Assembly: GCF_014062345.1 (NCBI RefSeq)
Contig: NZ_JACGLS010000002.1
Location: forward strand, 124,001-188,000
DNA: 64,000 nucleotides
DNA from: Tenacibaculum pelagium
GTDB lineage: Bacteria; Bacteroidota; Bacteroidia; Flavobacteriales; Flavobacteriaceae
Direction: 5' to 3'
Made by a program: the position numbers and the translations under genes. Shown one piece after another: positions 36,203 to 46,600 of the stretch (position 1 is the stretch's first letter; the number at the start of each line of letters is the position of its first letter). The notes under the pieces were generated by a model that worked only from the letters and a program-made list of their open reading frames with translations, was not told where the DNA came from and searched no databases.

Positions 36203-37030
36203 ATGACACATCACGAGTTTAATTTCAATTATCATAAGACTGATTTCTACGGTCAATATTGGCAACCTGAAAAAGTTGAAGCGGTTGTAGTTATTGTTCA
36301 CGGAATGGGAGAACATTCGGGGCGCTACGAACATGTTGCAAAAAAACTAACTGATAATAATTTTGGCGTAATTGCTTTTGATCATTTCGGACATGGTAAA
36401 ACTACTGGAAAACGAGGGCATAATCCGAGTTACGATGCTGTTTTAAATAGTGTTTCTAAACTAATTGATAAAGCAAAAGATGTTTTTGGTGATAAACCAA
36501 TGTTCTTATACGGTCATTCGATGGGAGGAAATACCGTAATTAACTATGTTTTAAGAAAGGATAATTCTTTAAACGGTGTAATTGCTACAAGTCCGATGTT
36601 AAAATTAGCTTTCCAACCTCCAGCATGGAAACTTACCGCAGGGAAATTAATGCAAAAAATTGTACCTTCAATTACTTTACCAAGTGAGCTAGATGCTACT
36701 CATATTTCTCGTATTAAAGAAGAAGTAGATAATTACATCAATGATACGTTAGTACACGACAAAATAAGTCCAAATTTCTCATTATCTTTCTTTGATGCCG
36801 CAGATTGGGCGATAGAAAATGCTTCAGATCTTAAAATTCCAATGTATTTATTACATGGAACTGACGATAAAATAATTGATTATAAAGGAACAGAAACATT
36901 CGCTAACAACTCTAACAAAGCAACTTTAAAGCTTTATGAAGGAGGCTATCATGAATTACACAATGATTTATGCAAAGAGGAAATGCTAAACGACATAGTG
37001 AATTGGTTGAAACAAAGAACTTTTAACTAA
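36203..37030 (+). CDS. Alpha/beta hydrolase, monoacylglycerol lipase/lysophospholipase-like
   Basis: A 275-residue serine hydrolase. VVIVHGMGEHSGRYEHVA is the oxyanion region typical of the monoacylglycerol lipase group. The nucleophile elbow is GHSMGG (S106), with the catalytic acid in LLHGTDDKIIDY and His in GGYHELHND. No signal peptide, so cytoplasmic. Likely substrates are monoacylglycerols or lysophospholipids, by family. Confidence 0.88.
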   Translation: MTHHEFNFNYHKTDFYGQYWQPEKVEAVVVIVHGMGEHSGRYEHVAKKLTDNNFGVIAFDHFGHGKTTGKRGHNPSYDAVLNSVSKLIDKAKDVFGDKPMFLYGHSMGGNTVINYVLRKDNSLNGVIATSPMLKLAFQPPAWKLTAGKLMQKIVPSITLPSELDATHISRIKEEVDNYINDTLVHDKISPNFSLSFFDAADWAIENASDLKIPMYLLHGTDDKIIDYKGTETFANNSNKATLKLYEGGYHELHNDLCKEEMLNDIVNWLKQRTFN

Positions 37031-37078
37031 ACCTATAGTTCATTTTACTATATTGCATAAAATTTATAAAAGATAACT

Positions 37079-38440
37079 ATGAAGAAAATTATTTTTGTAT
37101 TAATAGTTTTAACTATTATTTCATGTAACAAAGAAGAAAAAAATTACGTTTTATTTTCAGGTAAAATTGAAAACCCAAACAGCAATTTATTATCAATCAT
37201 TAATAGCTCAAATAAAAAAGTAAGAGAAATAACTGTATCAGATACAGGTGTGTTTTCTGATACAATTTTTGATGCTAACGGTTATTTCAGGTTTTCAGAC
37301 AGTAAAGAAAGTTCTTCAATCTATTTAAAAGATGGTTACGACATCACTTTAAATATGAATGCTAAGGAATTTGACGAAACAATAACTTATACAGGTAAGG
37401 GAAGTAATGAGAATAATTTTTTAGCTCAAAAATACTTAACCATAGAAAAGTATGGTAGCCCAACAAAATTATTTTTATTAGAAGAAGCTAATTACTTAAA
37501 CAAAATTAACGATCAAAAAACAGAGTTATTAAACTCTTTAAGTAGTGATTTAGATAATGATTTTGTCGAGTCTGAAAAAACAAATTTAAAATATGATCAT
37601 ATTTTAAAAGCTAAGCAATATGAAAGAGCTCATGCATACTTTACTAAAAACAAAGACTTTAAAGTTTCTAAAAACTTTCCTGACTTAGCTAAAGATTTAA
37701 AATATGACAATGAAAAAGATTATAAAACATCCTCTGCATACAAAAACTTAGTAGGTAGAAATTTTTATAAAACTGTAAGAGAAAAATCAGAAAAAGATAG
37801 TATTCCGTTTCAAGAAGCTGCTATTGCATTCATTGAAAATGTAAAAAGCCCTGAAATTAAAAACGGATTATTAACTAGTGTAGCTCGTGATGTTTCTTCT
37901 GGAAACCCAAAATCTGGAGATTTATATGAATCAATAATGAGACTTTCAACTGACGAAGATTTCAAAACCAAATTAACTGAGAAATATAATTTAATTAAAA
38001 AATTAGCTAAAGGTAGTGAGTCTCCAACTTTTGAAAATTATGAAAATTATGCTGGTGGTACTACTTCTTTAAATGATCTTAAGGGTAAATATGTTTATGT
38101 AGATGTTTGGGCAACTTGGTGTGGACCATGTAAAAGAGAAATTCCATCTTTAAAAAAGATTGAAAAACAATACCATGATAAAAACATTGAGTTTGTAAGT
38201 ATTTCTATTGATGTTAAAAAAGATCATAATCTTTGGACGGAAATGGTAAAAGAAAAAGAACTTACAGGAGTTCAATTATTTTCTGACAACGATTGGAATT
38301 CTAAATTTGTGAAAGGATATGGTATTAATAGCATACCTCGCTTTATCTTAATTGATCCTGATGGAAAGATTATTAATGCAAACGCTCCAAGACCATCAAA
38401 CAAAGCTTTGATTGAACTATTTAATGAATTAAATATTTAA
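37079..38440 (+). CDS. TlpA-type thioredoxin-fold lipoprotein with DUF4369-like N-terminus
   Basis: A 453-residue lipoprotein (lipobox ISC at residue about 16). The N-terminal domain (FSGKIENPNSNLL ... SIYLKDGYDITLNM) is DUF4369-like, followed by a long helical region. The C-terminal TlpA/AhpC-type thioredoxin domain has WATWCGPCKR as redox CxxC. It probably reduces or repairs disulfides in the periplasm. It is a longer paralogue of the gene at 44140, with about 118 extra residues in the helical region. Confidence 0.88.
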   Translation: MKKIIFVLIVLTIISCNKEEKNYVLFSGKIENPNSNLLSIINSSNKKVREITVSDTGVFSDTIFDANGYFRFSDSKESSSIYLKDGYDITLNMNAKEFDETITYTGKGSNENNFLAQKYLTIEKYGSPTKLFLLEEANYLNKINDQKTELLNSLSSDLDNDFVESEKTNLKYDHILKAKQYERAHAYFTKNKDFKVSKNFPDLAKDLKYDNEKDYKTSSAYKNLVGRNFYKTVREKSEKDSIPFQEAAIAFIENVKSPEIKNGLLTSVARDVSSGNPKSGDLYESIMRLSTDEDFKTKLTEKYNLIKKLAKGSESPTFENYENYAGGTTSLNDLKGKYVYVDVWATWCGPCKREIPSLKKIEKQYHDKNIEFVSISIDVKKDHNLWTEMVKEKELTGVQLFSDNDWNSKFVKGYGINSIPRFILIDPDGKIINANAPRPSNKALIELFNELNI

Positions 38441-38463
38441 TAATCGCATAAATCAAATAATAA

Positions 38464-38497
38464 CAAAACCCTTTTAAGTTAATTTAAAAGGGTTTTG
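38464..38497 (+). terminator. Terminator after the TlpA-type gene
   Basis: CAAAACCCTTTTAA with its inverse, six-base loop, ending GGGTTTTG. It lies ten bases before tilS. Confidence 0.65.
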
Positions 38498-38507
38498 AAT
38501 TACCAAG

Positions 38508-39824
38508 ATGTATTTAACAGGATTTGCAAAACATATTAATTCTAATTTTTCTTTTCTAAAAGAAAAAAAACTTCTGATTGCAATTTCAGGAGGAATAGAT
38601 AGTGTTGTTTTAACTCATTTATTACATCAATTAAAATACAATATTTCTTTAGCGCATTGTAATTTTCAGCTAAGAGGAAAAGAAAGCGATTTAGACGAGG
38701 TGTTTATTAAAAACTTAAGTAAAGATCTTTCTATTAAAGCATATACTACTCAATTTAAAACAGAACAATTTGCCAAAGAGCTTAAATTATCAACGCAGCT
38801 AGCCGCAAGAAAATTACGATACGATTGGTTTTATGAATTAACTCAAGAATATGACTTCGATTATATTTTAACAGCTCATCATGCAGATGACAACTTAGAA
38901 ACTTTTTTAATCAATTTAACAAGAGGTACGGGGCTAGAAGGTTTAACAGGTATTCCTGTTATAAATGATAAAATTGTGAGGCCTCTGTTAGCTTTTTCTC
39001 AAGAAGAAATAAATAATTACGCTACAAAAAACAATATTCAATGGCGAGAAGATGCTAGTAATGCTGAAACTAAATATTTAAGAAATAAAATAAGGCACGA
39101 AATAATTCCATCTTTAAAAGAATTAAATCCTAGTTTATTAGAATCTTTTACAAAAACATCAGCTTTTCTTAAGCAATCTCAACAAATTGTAAATGACAAA
39201 ATAAAAGAGGTTTACGAAGAAATTATTTCAGAAGATCGTGGAATTTTAAAAATAAACATTTCTAAATTAGTGCAGTTGTCTAATCCAAAAGCATATTTAT
39301 ATCAATTATTAAAAGACTATAAATTTACAGAATGGAATGATGTTTATCATCTAATTTACGCTCAATCAGGTAAGAAAGTGTCAACAAATTTGCATACTTT
39401 GTTGAAAGACAGAGATTTTTTATTACTTTTACGCACTGATAAAAAAAGCCCTTCTAATCAAGAGCCAATTATCATTAATAAAGAAAACACCAGGATAACA
39501 AACCCAATCAACTTGTTATTCGAAAACGTTCACCAACAAAAAAAAATCAATACAAATAGCATTTATGTTGATAAAAATTTGTTAAATTACCCGCTCTCTC
39601 TAAGAAAATGGAGGGAAGGAGATTACTTTTATCCATCAGGAATGATCGGGAAAAAGAAGATTAGCAAGTATTTTAAAGACGAAAAATTATCTGTTTTTGA
39701 TAAAGAAAATATTTGGTTGCTTTGTTCAAATGACGACAAAATCATTTGGGTTGTAGGAAAAAGACAAGACAAACGTTTTTTTCCCACAAGTAAAACAACC
39801 GAATTATTAAAAATGAGCATTTAA
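38508..39824 (+). CDS. tilS: tRNA(Ile)-lysidine synthetase
   Basis: A 438-residue TilS that converts the wobble C34 of tRNA-Ile(CAU) to lysidine. The PP-loop is ISGGIDSVVLTHLL. LAHCNFQLRGKESDLDE, LTAHHADDNLETFLINLTRGTG and REDASNAETKYLRNKIRHEIIP are all standard. The C-terminal domain (SLRKWREGDYFYPSGM ... KKISKYFKDEK) is present. An essential gene. Confidence 0.96.
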   Translation: MYLTGFAKHINSNFSFLKEKKLLIAISGGIDSVVLTHLLHQLKYNISLAHCNFQLRGKESDLDEVFIKNLSKDLSIKAYTTQFKTEQFAKELKLSTQLAARKLRYDWFYELTQEYDFDYILTAHHADDNLETFLINLTRGTGLEGLTGIPVINDKIVRPLLAFSQEEINNYATKNNIQWREDASNAETKYLRNKIRHEIIPSLKELNPSLLESFTKTSAFLKQSQQIVNDKIKEVYEEIISEDRGILKINISKLVQLSNPKAYLYQLLKDYKFTEWNDVYHLIYAQSGKKVSTNLHTLLKDRDFLLLLRTDKKSPSNQEPIIINKENTRITNPINLLFENVHQQKKINTNSIYVDKNLLNYPLSLRKWREGDYFYPSGMIGKKKISKYFKDEKLSVFDKENIWLLCSNDDKIIWVVGKRQDKRFFPTSKTTELLKMSI

Positions 39825-39850
39825 AAACAACCCCTTATAAACTAACTCGA

Positions 39851-41818
39851 ATGAAAAAATTCTTTACTCTATTTTTATTATTCATAGGTTTAGCTGTTTA
39901 TTCTCAATCGGATGACAACCCTATAGTAGTAACTCCTACTGTCGAAAAAATCTCAGATACTGAGTACGATTTAATTTTTGATTTAGAAATCGCTGATGAC
40001 TGGCATTTATATTCACAATATAATCCAGAAGACGCTTCATTACCAATGACTATTTCTCCAGCAGAAGGTCAAACAGGTTTTACTGTTGATGGTAAAGCAA
40101 AAGAAAGTGAAACCGAAACTGAATTCAGTGAAATTTGGGGGAAAGACGAAATTTTCTTTGTTGAAGAAGGTAAATTAATACAACGTATTACTGTTACTGA
40201 TCCAAGTTTAACTCAAGTAACACTTAATTTAGACGCACAAGTTTGTAAAGAATATTGTTTACCTTTCGATGAAGATTTTACATTTTCTTTAACTGGCGGT
40301 GTTGTTGAACAAACGGTTGCAGAGGTAGATGATAAAAGTAAATCTTTGTCTCAAACATTAAATCTTAACTTAAAAAATACAGTTTTACTAAAAAGTACAA
40401 CTGAAAAAAGTGTTGAAGAAAAAGAAGGAGATTCTTTATTAAACATTTTCTTGTTAGGTTTTGTTGGTGGTTTATTAGCATTTTTAACTCCATGTGTATT
40501 CCCAATGGTTCCTTTAACTGTATCATTCTTTACTAAAAGAACTGAGAAAAAAGGAAAAGGTGTTGGAAGTGCATTATTATATGGATTCTTTATCGTATTA
40601 ATTTACGGACTTTTAAGTTTACCATTCCACTATTTAGATACATTAGATCCAGAGATTTTAAATACTATTTCAACTAACGTATGGTTAAATGTATTTTTCT
40701 TTGCAGTATTAATATTCTTTGCAGGATCGTTCTTTGGATTCTACGAATTAACATTACCAAGCTCTTGGAGTAATAAAGCAGATAGCGCATCTAACGTTGG
40801 AGGTATCATCGGTACATTCTTTATGGCGTTAACATTAGCAATTGTATCATTCTCTTGTACTGGTCCTATCTTAGGTTCATTATTAGCAGGTTCTTTAGGA
40901 TCTAGCGGTGGAGCGATGCAATTATCAGCTGGTATGATTGGTTTTGGAGCTGCATTAGCATTACCTTTTGCTTTATTTGCAATGTTCCCAGGATGGTTAA
41001 ACTCTTTACCAAAATCTGGTGGATGGTTAAATACAGTTAAAGTTATTTTAGGTTTCTTAGAATTAGCTTTTGCTTTCAAATTCTTATCAAACGCTGATTT
41101 AGTAGGTCACTGGGATTTATTAAAAAGAGAAATCTTTATTGGTATTTGGGTATTAATTGCATTTTTAGCAGCATTATATTTATTCGGGTTTATCGGTAAG
41201 AAATATGGAAAAATATCTTTCTTTAGAGTATTATTAGGTCTTTTAGCTTTAGGATTCGCTATATACTTAGCTCCTGGAGTTATGCAAAAACCAGCTTGGA
41301 ATCAAAACAAATTATTAAGTGGATTTGCGCCACCTCAATTTCATAGTATCTATCAAAAAGACAACAAATGTCCATTAGGATTAAATTGTTTCAAAGATTT
41401 TGATGAAGGTATTGCTTACGCAAAATCAGTTAACAAACCAGTATTATTAGACTTTACTGGATGGGCATGTGTTAACTGTCGTAAAATGGAAGAAAACATT
41501 TGGAGTCAACCAGATATCTATTCATTAATTAATGATGATTACGTATTAATTTCATTATACGTTGATGACCACGAAAGAAAATTACCAGAAGAAGAGCAGT
41601 TCGATTTTATTAAGCCAAACGGTAAAGTAAAAAGAATTAGAACTTATGGTGATAAGTGGGCTACATTACAGGCAGCTAACTTTAAAACTGCTTCTCAACC
41701 ATTTTATGTATTAATGAGTCCAAACTTAGAGGTACTTAATACACCTCAACAATATTCAGATCATTCAACTTATTACGATTGGTTAAAAACTGGTTTAGAC
41801 CGTTATAACGATAACTAA
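39851..41818 (+). CDS. DsbD-like thiol:disulfide interchange protein
   Basis: A 655-residue protein. A signal peptide (MKKFFTLFLLFIGLAVYSQ) is followed by an N-terminal periplasmic DsbD-alpha/DsbC-like domain (DDWHLYSQYNPEDASLPMT), an eight-segment DsbD membrane domain with its redox pair (FLTPCVFPMVPLT and SFSCTGPILGS), and a C-terminal thioredoxin domain (LDFTGWACVNCRKMEENIW). It carries reducing power from the cytoplasm to periplasmic proteins such as the TlpA-like lipoproteins nearby. It begins 26 bases after tilS. Confidence 0.92.
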   Translation: MKKFFTLFLLFIGLAVYSQSDDNPIVVTPTVEKISDTEYDLIFDLEIADDWHLYSQYNPEDASLPMTISPAEGQTGFTVDGKAKESETETEFSEIWGKDEIFFVEEGKLIQRITVTDPSLTQVTLNLDAQVCKEYCLPFDEDFTFSLTGGVVEQTVAEVDDKSKSLSQTLNLNLKNTVLLKSTTEKSVEEKEGDSLLNIFLLGFVGGLLAFLTPCVFPMVPLTVSFFTKRTEKKGKGVGSALLYGFFIVLIYGLLSLPFHYLDTLDPEILNTISTNVWLNVFFFAVLIFFAGSFFGFYELTLPSSWSNKADSASNVGGIIGTFFMALTLAIVSFSCTGPILGSLLAGSLGSSGGAMQLSAGMIGFGAALALPFALFAMFPGWLNSLPKSGGWLNTVKVILGFLELAFAFKFLSNADLVGHWDLLKREIFIGIWVLIAFLAALYLFGFIGKKYGKISFFRVLLGLLALGFAIYLAPGVMQKPAWNQNKLLSGFAPPQFHSIYQKDNKCPLGLNCFKDFDEGIAYAKSVNKPVLLDFTGWACVNCRKMEENIWSQPDIYSLINDDYVLISLYVDDHERKLPEEEQFDFIKPNGKVKRIRTYGDKWATLQAANFKTASQPFYVLMSPNLEVLNTPQQYSDHSTYYDWLKTGLDRYNDN

Positions 41819-41836
41819 TAAGCACTAAATATTTTA

Positions 41837-41866
41837 AAAAAGCCTCTTAATTAAGAGGCTTTTTTT
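41837..41866 (+). terminator. Intrinsic terminator after the DsbD-like gene
   Basis: AAAAAGCCTCTTAATTAAGA with its inverse half, followed by an eight-base T run. Confidence 0.85.
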
Positions 41867-41889
41867 TATATCTTGACATCAAAAAAAGT

Positions 41890-42471
41890 ATGAGTCCGGA
41901 ATCAATTATCAGTATTTTCTTAGGAATTGGTTTAGCAGCTTCGGTTGGTTTTAGAGTATTTTTACCCCTTTTCGCGTTAAGTTTAGCTGGATATTACAAT
42001 ATCATTCCTTTAAATGAAAGCTGGAGTTGGGTAGCAAGTTCTTCCGCAATTATTACTTTAGGAATTGCCACTGTTTTAGAAATTTTCGCGTACTATATTC
42101 CTTGGTTCGATAATTTGTTAGACACCATAGCTATCCCACTAGCAGCTATTGCAGGTACTGCAGTAATGGTTTCTACCGTTGCCGATTTATCTCCTGTAAT
42201 TACTTGGGCTTTAGCTATTATTGCTGGAGGGGGAACTGCGTCAGCTATAAAAGGAACGACAGCTTCTACTCGACTCGCTTCCACTGCTTCAACAGCTGGC
42301 GTGGCAAATCCAGTAATTTCAACTATTGAAACAGGAACTGCAATGGTAATGTCTGCCTTTTCCATTTTCATTCCAATTGTTGCTATTTTTCTAGTCGTTT
42401 TAATTTTCTTTATTATTAGAAAAATTTATAAATCACTTTTCTCATCTGCAAAGAAAAACACCTCTAATTAA
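41890..42471 (+). CDS. DUF4126 membrane protein
   Basis: A 193-residue membrane protein with four to five hydrophobic segments, starting ESIISIFLGIGLAASVGFRVFLPLF. The glycine/threonine-rich loop IIAGGGTASAIKGTTASTRLASTAST is the DUF4126 hallmark. Function unknown. It lies between a terminator and comM/yifB. Confidence 0.85.
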   Translation: MSPESIISIFLGIGLAASVGFRVFLPLFALSLAGYYNIIPLNESWSWVASSSAIITLGIATVLEIFAYYIPWFDNLLDTIAIPLAAIAGTAVMVSTVADLSPVITWALAIIAGGGTASAIKGTTASTRLASTASTAGVANPVISTIETGTAMVMSAFSIFIPIVAIFLVVLIFFIIRKIYKSLFSSAKKNTSN

Positions 42472-42523
42472 ACAGCTTTAAACTCATTATATTTTTCTCT
42501 ATCTTTAACAGAAAGAGAAAGTT

Positions 42524-44062
42524 ATGCTTGTAAAAGTTTATGGAAGTGCTGTTTTTGGCATTGAAGCAACCACAATAACTGTTGAAGTAAATATTGATAA
42601 AGGTATCGGTTATCATTTAGTCGGATTACCTGATAATGCTGTTAAAGAAAGTTCGTATCGAATTTCAGCTGCATTAAATAATAATGGATACAAACTACCC
42701 GGAAAGAAAATAATCATCAATATGGCTCCTGCTGACATTAAAAAAGAAGGTGCTTCTTACGATGTTACAATCGCTATGGGTATCCTCGCTGCATCCAAAC
42801 AAATACAATCAGAAAATATAGCTGATTATATTATTATGGGAGAATTATCTCTTGATGGAAGTTTACAGCCTATTAAAGGTGCATTACCCATTGCTATAAA
42901 AGCCAGAGAAGATGGATTTAAACACTTTATATTACCTAGAGAAAATGCTAAAGAAGCGGCAATTGTAAATGATTTAAAAGTTTACGGGGTTGATAATATT
43001 ATGCAAGTAATCAATCATTTCAATCAAGAAGAGTTACTTGAACCTACAATTGTTGATACGCGTGCTGAGTTTTATAAACATATTGACTTTCCTGAGTTTG
43101 ATTTTTCCGATGTAAAAGGGCAAGAAAGTATAAAACGCTGTATGGAAATCGCAGCAGCTGGTGGACATAATATTATATTAATAGGTCCACCTGGAGCTGG
43201 AAAAACTATGTTAGCAAAACGACTCCCCTCTATACTACCACCAATGACATTACATGAAGCTTTAGAAACAACCAAGATTCATTCAGTTGTTGGTAAAGTG
43301 TCTAATTCAGGATTAATGTATCAACGTCCATTTCGTAGCCCACATCATTCTTCCTCAGACATCGCTTTAATTGGCGGCGGAAATAATTTACCGCAACCAG
43401 GAGAAATTTCATTAGCACATAATGGAGTATTATTTTTAGATGAACTTCCAGAATTTAAAAGAGGAGCTTTAGAAGTTATGCGACAACCATTAGAAGATAG
43501 AGAAGTAACGATATCTAGAGCTCGATTTACAGTAAATTACCCTAGCAGTTTTATGTTAGTAGCAAGTATGAATCCAAGTCCGTCTGGTTATTTTAACGAT
43601 GCCGATTCACCAATGACCTCCTCTCCTGCTGAAATGCAGCGCTATTTAAGTAAAATTTCTGGACCTTTGCTAGATCGTATAGATATCCATATTGAAGTAA
43701 CTCCTGTTCCTTTTGAAAAACTAACCGAAGAACGAAAAGGAGAAACATCTATTGAAATTAGAAAGCGAGTAACCGCTGCTAGAGAAATTCAAACAGGAAG
43801 ATTTAAAGAATTTGAAAACATCCATTACAATGCGCAAATGAGTGTAAAACAAATTCGTGAATTCTGTAAATTATCCGAAGAAAGTAAAACCTTATTAAAA
43901 ACAGCAATGGAGAAATTAAATCTATCTGCCAGAGCCTATGATAGGATACTAAAAGTTTCTCGCACTATAGCAGATTTAGCTTCTTCAAAAAACATCGCAT
44001 CAGATCATATTGCTGAAGCTATTCAGTATAGAAGTTTAGATAGAGAGGGCTGGTTAGGTTAA
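42524..44062 (+). CDS. comM: YifB/ComM-family Mg-chelatase-like AAA ATPase
   Basis: A 512-residue protein. The N-terminal Lon-protease-like domain ([21 protein letters not shown]) is followed by an AAA+ magnesium-chelatase domain. Walker A is [15 protein letters not shown], Walker B is [10 protein letters not shown], and the sensor region is [14 protein letters not shown]-terminal helical domain ([19 protein letters not shown]) follows. ComM is a branch-migration helicase in natural transformation of some gammaproteobacteria. A role in DNA uptake here is an extrapolation. Confidence 0.93.
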   Translation: MLVKVYGSAVFGIEATTITVEVNIDKGIGYHLVGLPDNAVKESSYRISAALNNNGYKLPGKKIIINMAPADIKKEGASYDVTIAMGILAASKQIQSENIADYIIMGELSLDGSLQPIKGALPIAIKAREDGFKHFILPRENAKEAAIVNDLKVYGVDNIMQVINHFNQEELLEPTIVDTRAEFYKHIDFPEFDFSDVKGQESIKRCMEIAAAGGHNIILIGPPGAGKTMLAKRLPSILPPMTLHEALETTKIHSVVGKVSNSGLMYQRPFRSPHHSSSDIALIGGGNNLPQPGEISLAHNGVLFLDELPEFKRGALEVMRQPLEDREVTISRARFTVNYPSSFMLVASMNPSPSGYFNDADSPMTSSPAEMQRYLSKISGPLLDRIDIHIEVTPVPFEKLTEERKGETSIEIRKRVTAAREIQTGRFKEFENIHYNAQMSVKQIREFCKLSEESKTLLKTAMEKLNLSARAYDRILKVSRTIADLASSKNIASDHIAEAIQYRSLDREGWLG

Positions 44063-44139
44063 ATAGTTAAAAAACTTTTCTGTAACTTAAAAATTAGTAA
44101 TTTAGTAAGCTATTAAAGTAATAATTAAACTTACAACTA

Positions 44140-45147
44140 ATGAAAAAAATAGTTTGCTTAATGGCTGTTGCCATTGCAATGGTTTCTTGTAAAAAAGAAC
44201 AAAATGACTTTGTTACTTTTTCAGGTAAAATAACCAATAAAAATTCTGATTCAGTCGTTATTTCTAATCCTCAATTTAAATTTAAAAGAGTAATTAAAAT
44301 TGATGAGAACGGAATGTTTAAAGATACCATGAATGTAAAAGATGGTTTTTACCGTTTGTTTGATGGTGGAGAATATGCTACTTTATATTTAAAAAATGGA
44401 GCTGACATCAATATGACTCTTGACACAAAAGAGTTTTCTAAAACACTTACTTATAATGGTGTAGGTGCTGACGAAAGTAATTTTATCGCAAAATCATCTT
44501 TATTACAAAAAGAATTATTTAAAGATAAAAACCTTTTTACTTTACCTAAAGAAGAATTCGACACTAAGATTAATGCATTTGTTGATGGGTTTAACAAAAG
44601 AATCGAAGAAACTAAATTAGATTCTGCTTTTGTTGCTTTTCAAAAGAAAAACATTACTGGGTTAAAAAAATACTTAGACAAAACACACGCAGATAAATTA
44701 TACTTAGCTACAAAATTGGCTAAAGGTTCTGAGTCGCCAAAGTTTGTTGACTATGAAAACTATAAAGGAGGAACAACTTCTTTAGATGATTTAAAAGGTA
44801 AATATGTGTATATTGATATGTGGGCAACTTGGTGTAATCCTTGTAAAAAAGAAATTCCTTTCTTACAAAAAGTTGAAAAACAATACCATGGAAAAAATAT
44901 TGAATTCGTAAGTATTTCAGTTGATCAAGAAAGAGATTATGAAACTTGGAAAAAAATGGTGGCTGATAAAAACTTAAGCGGAGTTCAGCTATACTCTAAA
45001 AGAGATAAGAATTTTTCTGGAGCTTATAGAGTAAATAGTATTCCTCGTTTTATCTTAATTGACCCTCAAGGAAATATTGTAGATGCCAATGCACCTAGAC
45101 CATCTAGCCCAAAACTAATTGAGTTATTTGATTCTTTAAAAATATAA
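44140..45147 (+). CDS. TlpA-type thioredoxin-fold lipoprotein (paralogue)
   Basis: A 335-residue lipoprotein (lipobox VSC at residue 17) with the same layout as the gene at 37079: DUF4369-like domain (VTFSGKITNKNSDSVVI), short helical linker, and thioredoxin domain with WATWCNPCKK. The C-terminal ends match closely (APRPSSPKLIELFDSL versus APRPSNKALIELFNEL). Probably a periplasmic disulfide reductase. Ends at a strong shared terminator. Confidence 0.9.
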   Translation: MKKIVCLMAVAIAMVSCKKEQNDFVTFSGKITNKNSDSVVISNPQFKFKRVIKIDENGMFKDTMNVKDGFYRLFDGGEYATLYLKNGADINMTLDTKEFSKTLTYNGVGADESNFIAKSSLLQKELFKDKNLFTLPKEEFDTKINAFVDGFNKRIEETKLDSAFVAFQKKNITGLKKYLDKTHADKLYLATKLAKGSESPKFVDYENYKGGTTSLDDLKGKYVYIDMWATWCNPCKKEIPFLQKVEKQYHGKNIEFVSISVDQERDYETWKKMVADKNLSGVQLYSKRDKNFSGAYRVNSIPRFILIDPQGNIVDANAPRPSSPKLIELFDSLKI

Positions 45148-45167
45148 TTGATTATAATTTAGTCAAT

Positions 45168-45200
45168 AAAAAATCCCGCAACTTAGTTGCGGGATTTTTG
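45168..45200. terminator. Bidirectional terminator
   Basis: AAATCCCGCAAC / GTTGCGGGATTT stem, A and T runs on either side, between the convergent TlpA-type and ahcY genes. Confidence 0.85.
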
Positions 45201-45220
45201 TTTATAGTCATTACTAAATC

Positions 45221-46537
45221 TTAGTATCTGTAATGTTCAGGCTTATATGGTCCTTCAACAGTTACACCAATATATGAAGCTTGTTCTTCACGTAACTCTG
45301 TTAATTCAACACCAATTTTAGCTAAGTGTAATTTTGCTACTTTTTCATCTAAATGCTTAGGTAACATATATACATCATTTTTATAGGCATCAGCATTGTT
45401 CCATAATTCAATCTGAGCTAATGTTTGATTTGTAAATGAGTTAGACATTACAAAACTTGGGTGTCCAGTTGCACAACCTAAATTTACTAAACGCCCTTCA
45501 GCTAAAATGATAATATCATTTCCGTTTACGTTATACTTATCAACTTGAGGCTTAATAGTATCTTTAGTATCACCAAAGTTACCATTTAACCAAGCCATGT
45601 CAATTTCATTATCAAAGTGACCAATGTTACAAACAATAGCTTTGTCTTTCATTGCTTCGAAATGACGTCCTTGAACGATATCTTTATTTCCAGTAGTAGT
45701 AATAATAATATCAGAATTACCAACAACTGTTTCTAATTTCTTTACTTCAAAACCGTCCATTGCAGCTTGTAACGCACAAATAGGGTCAATTTCTGTAACA
45801 GTAACAATAGAACCCGCACCTTTAAAAGAAGCAGCTGTACCTTTACCTACATCACCATAACCACAAACAGTTACACGCTTACCTGCTAACATAATATCAG
45901 TAGCTCTACGAATCGCATCAACTGCAGATTCTTTACATCCATATTTGTTATCAAACTTAGACTTCGTAACAGAGTCGTTAACGTTAATTGCTGGCATTGG
46001 TAAAGTTCCGTTTTTAACTCTTTCGTATAAACGGTGAACTCCTGTAGTAGTTTCTTCTGATAAACCGTTGATTCCTTCAGCTAACTCAGGGTACTTATCT
46101 AACACCATGTTTGTTAAATCTCCACCATCATCTAAAATCATGTTTAATGGTTGCTTATCTTCACCAAAGAATAAAGTTTGCTCGATACACCAATCAAACT
46201 CTTCTTCAGTCATATCTTTCCATGCATAAACTGGCGTTCCAGCAGCAGCGATTGCAGCAGCAGCCTGATCTTGTGTAGAAAAAATATTACAAGAACTCCA
46301 AGTAACCTCAGCTCCTAAAGCTTGTAAAGTTTCAATTAAAACCGCAGTTTGAATCGTCATGTGTAAACATCCTGCAATTCTTGCACCTTTTAATGGTTGC
46401 TCATCTTTATATTCTTCTCTTAAAGACATTAATCCTGGCATTTCAGCTTCTGCCAATTCAATCTCTTTTCTCCCCCAATCAGCTAAAGAGATATCTTTAA
46501 CTTTAAAAGGTACGTATGTAGCGGTATTTGTGCTCAT
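45221..46537 (-). CDS. ahcY: S-adenosylhomocysteine hydrolase
   Basis: A 438-residue NAD-dependent adenosylhomocysteinase that splits SAH into adenosine and homocysteine. The NAD-binding GYGDVGKG motif, [16 protein letters not shown] and the C-terminal tail PYKPEHYRY are characteristic. It contains the insertion usual in bacterial enzymes. Divergent from the phosphopantetheinyl transferase gene, with its own -7 element. Confidence 0.97.
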   Translation of the reverse strand: MSTNTATYVPFKVKDISLADWGRKEIELAEAEMPGLMSLREEYKDEQPLKGARIAGCLHMTIQTAVLIETLQALGAEVTWSSCNIFSTQDQAAAAIAAAGTPVYAWKDMTEEEFDWCIEQTLFFGEDKQPLNMILDDGGDLTNMVLDKYPELAEGINGLSEETTTGVHRLYERVKNGTLPMPAINVNDSVTKSKFDNKYGCKESAVDAIRRATDIMLAGKRVTVCGYGDVGKGTAASFKGAGSIVTVTEIDPICALQAAMDGFEVKKLETVVGNSDIIITTTGNKDIVQGRHFEAMKDKAIVCNIGHFDNEIDMAWLNGNFGDTKDTIKPQVDKYNVNGNDIIILAEGRLVNLGCATGHPSFVMSNSFTNQTLAQIELWNNADAYKNDVYMLPKHLDEKVAKLHLAKIGVELTELREEQASYIGVTVEGPYKPEHYRY

Positions 46538-46573
46538 ATTTATGTATATTTATGTATCTAAATTTTTGAGTCG

Positions 46574-46581
46574 CAAAATTA
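46574..46581 (-). promoter_or_regulatory. -7 promoter element for ahcY
   Basis: TAATTTTG on the minus strand, followed by CGAC, 36 bases before the ATG. Confidence 0.5.
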
Positions 46582-46600
46582 CGAAATAACTTTCTAAAAT

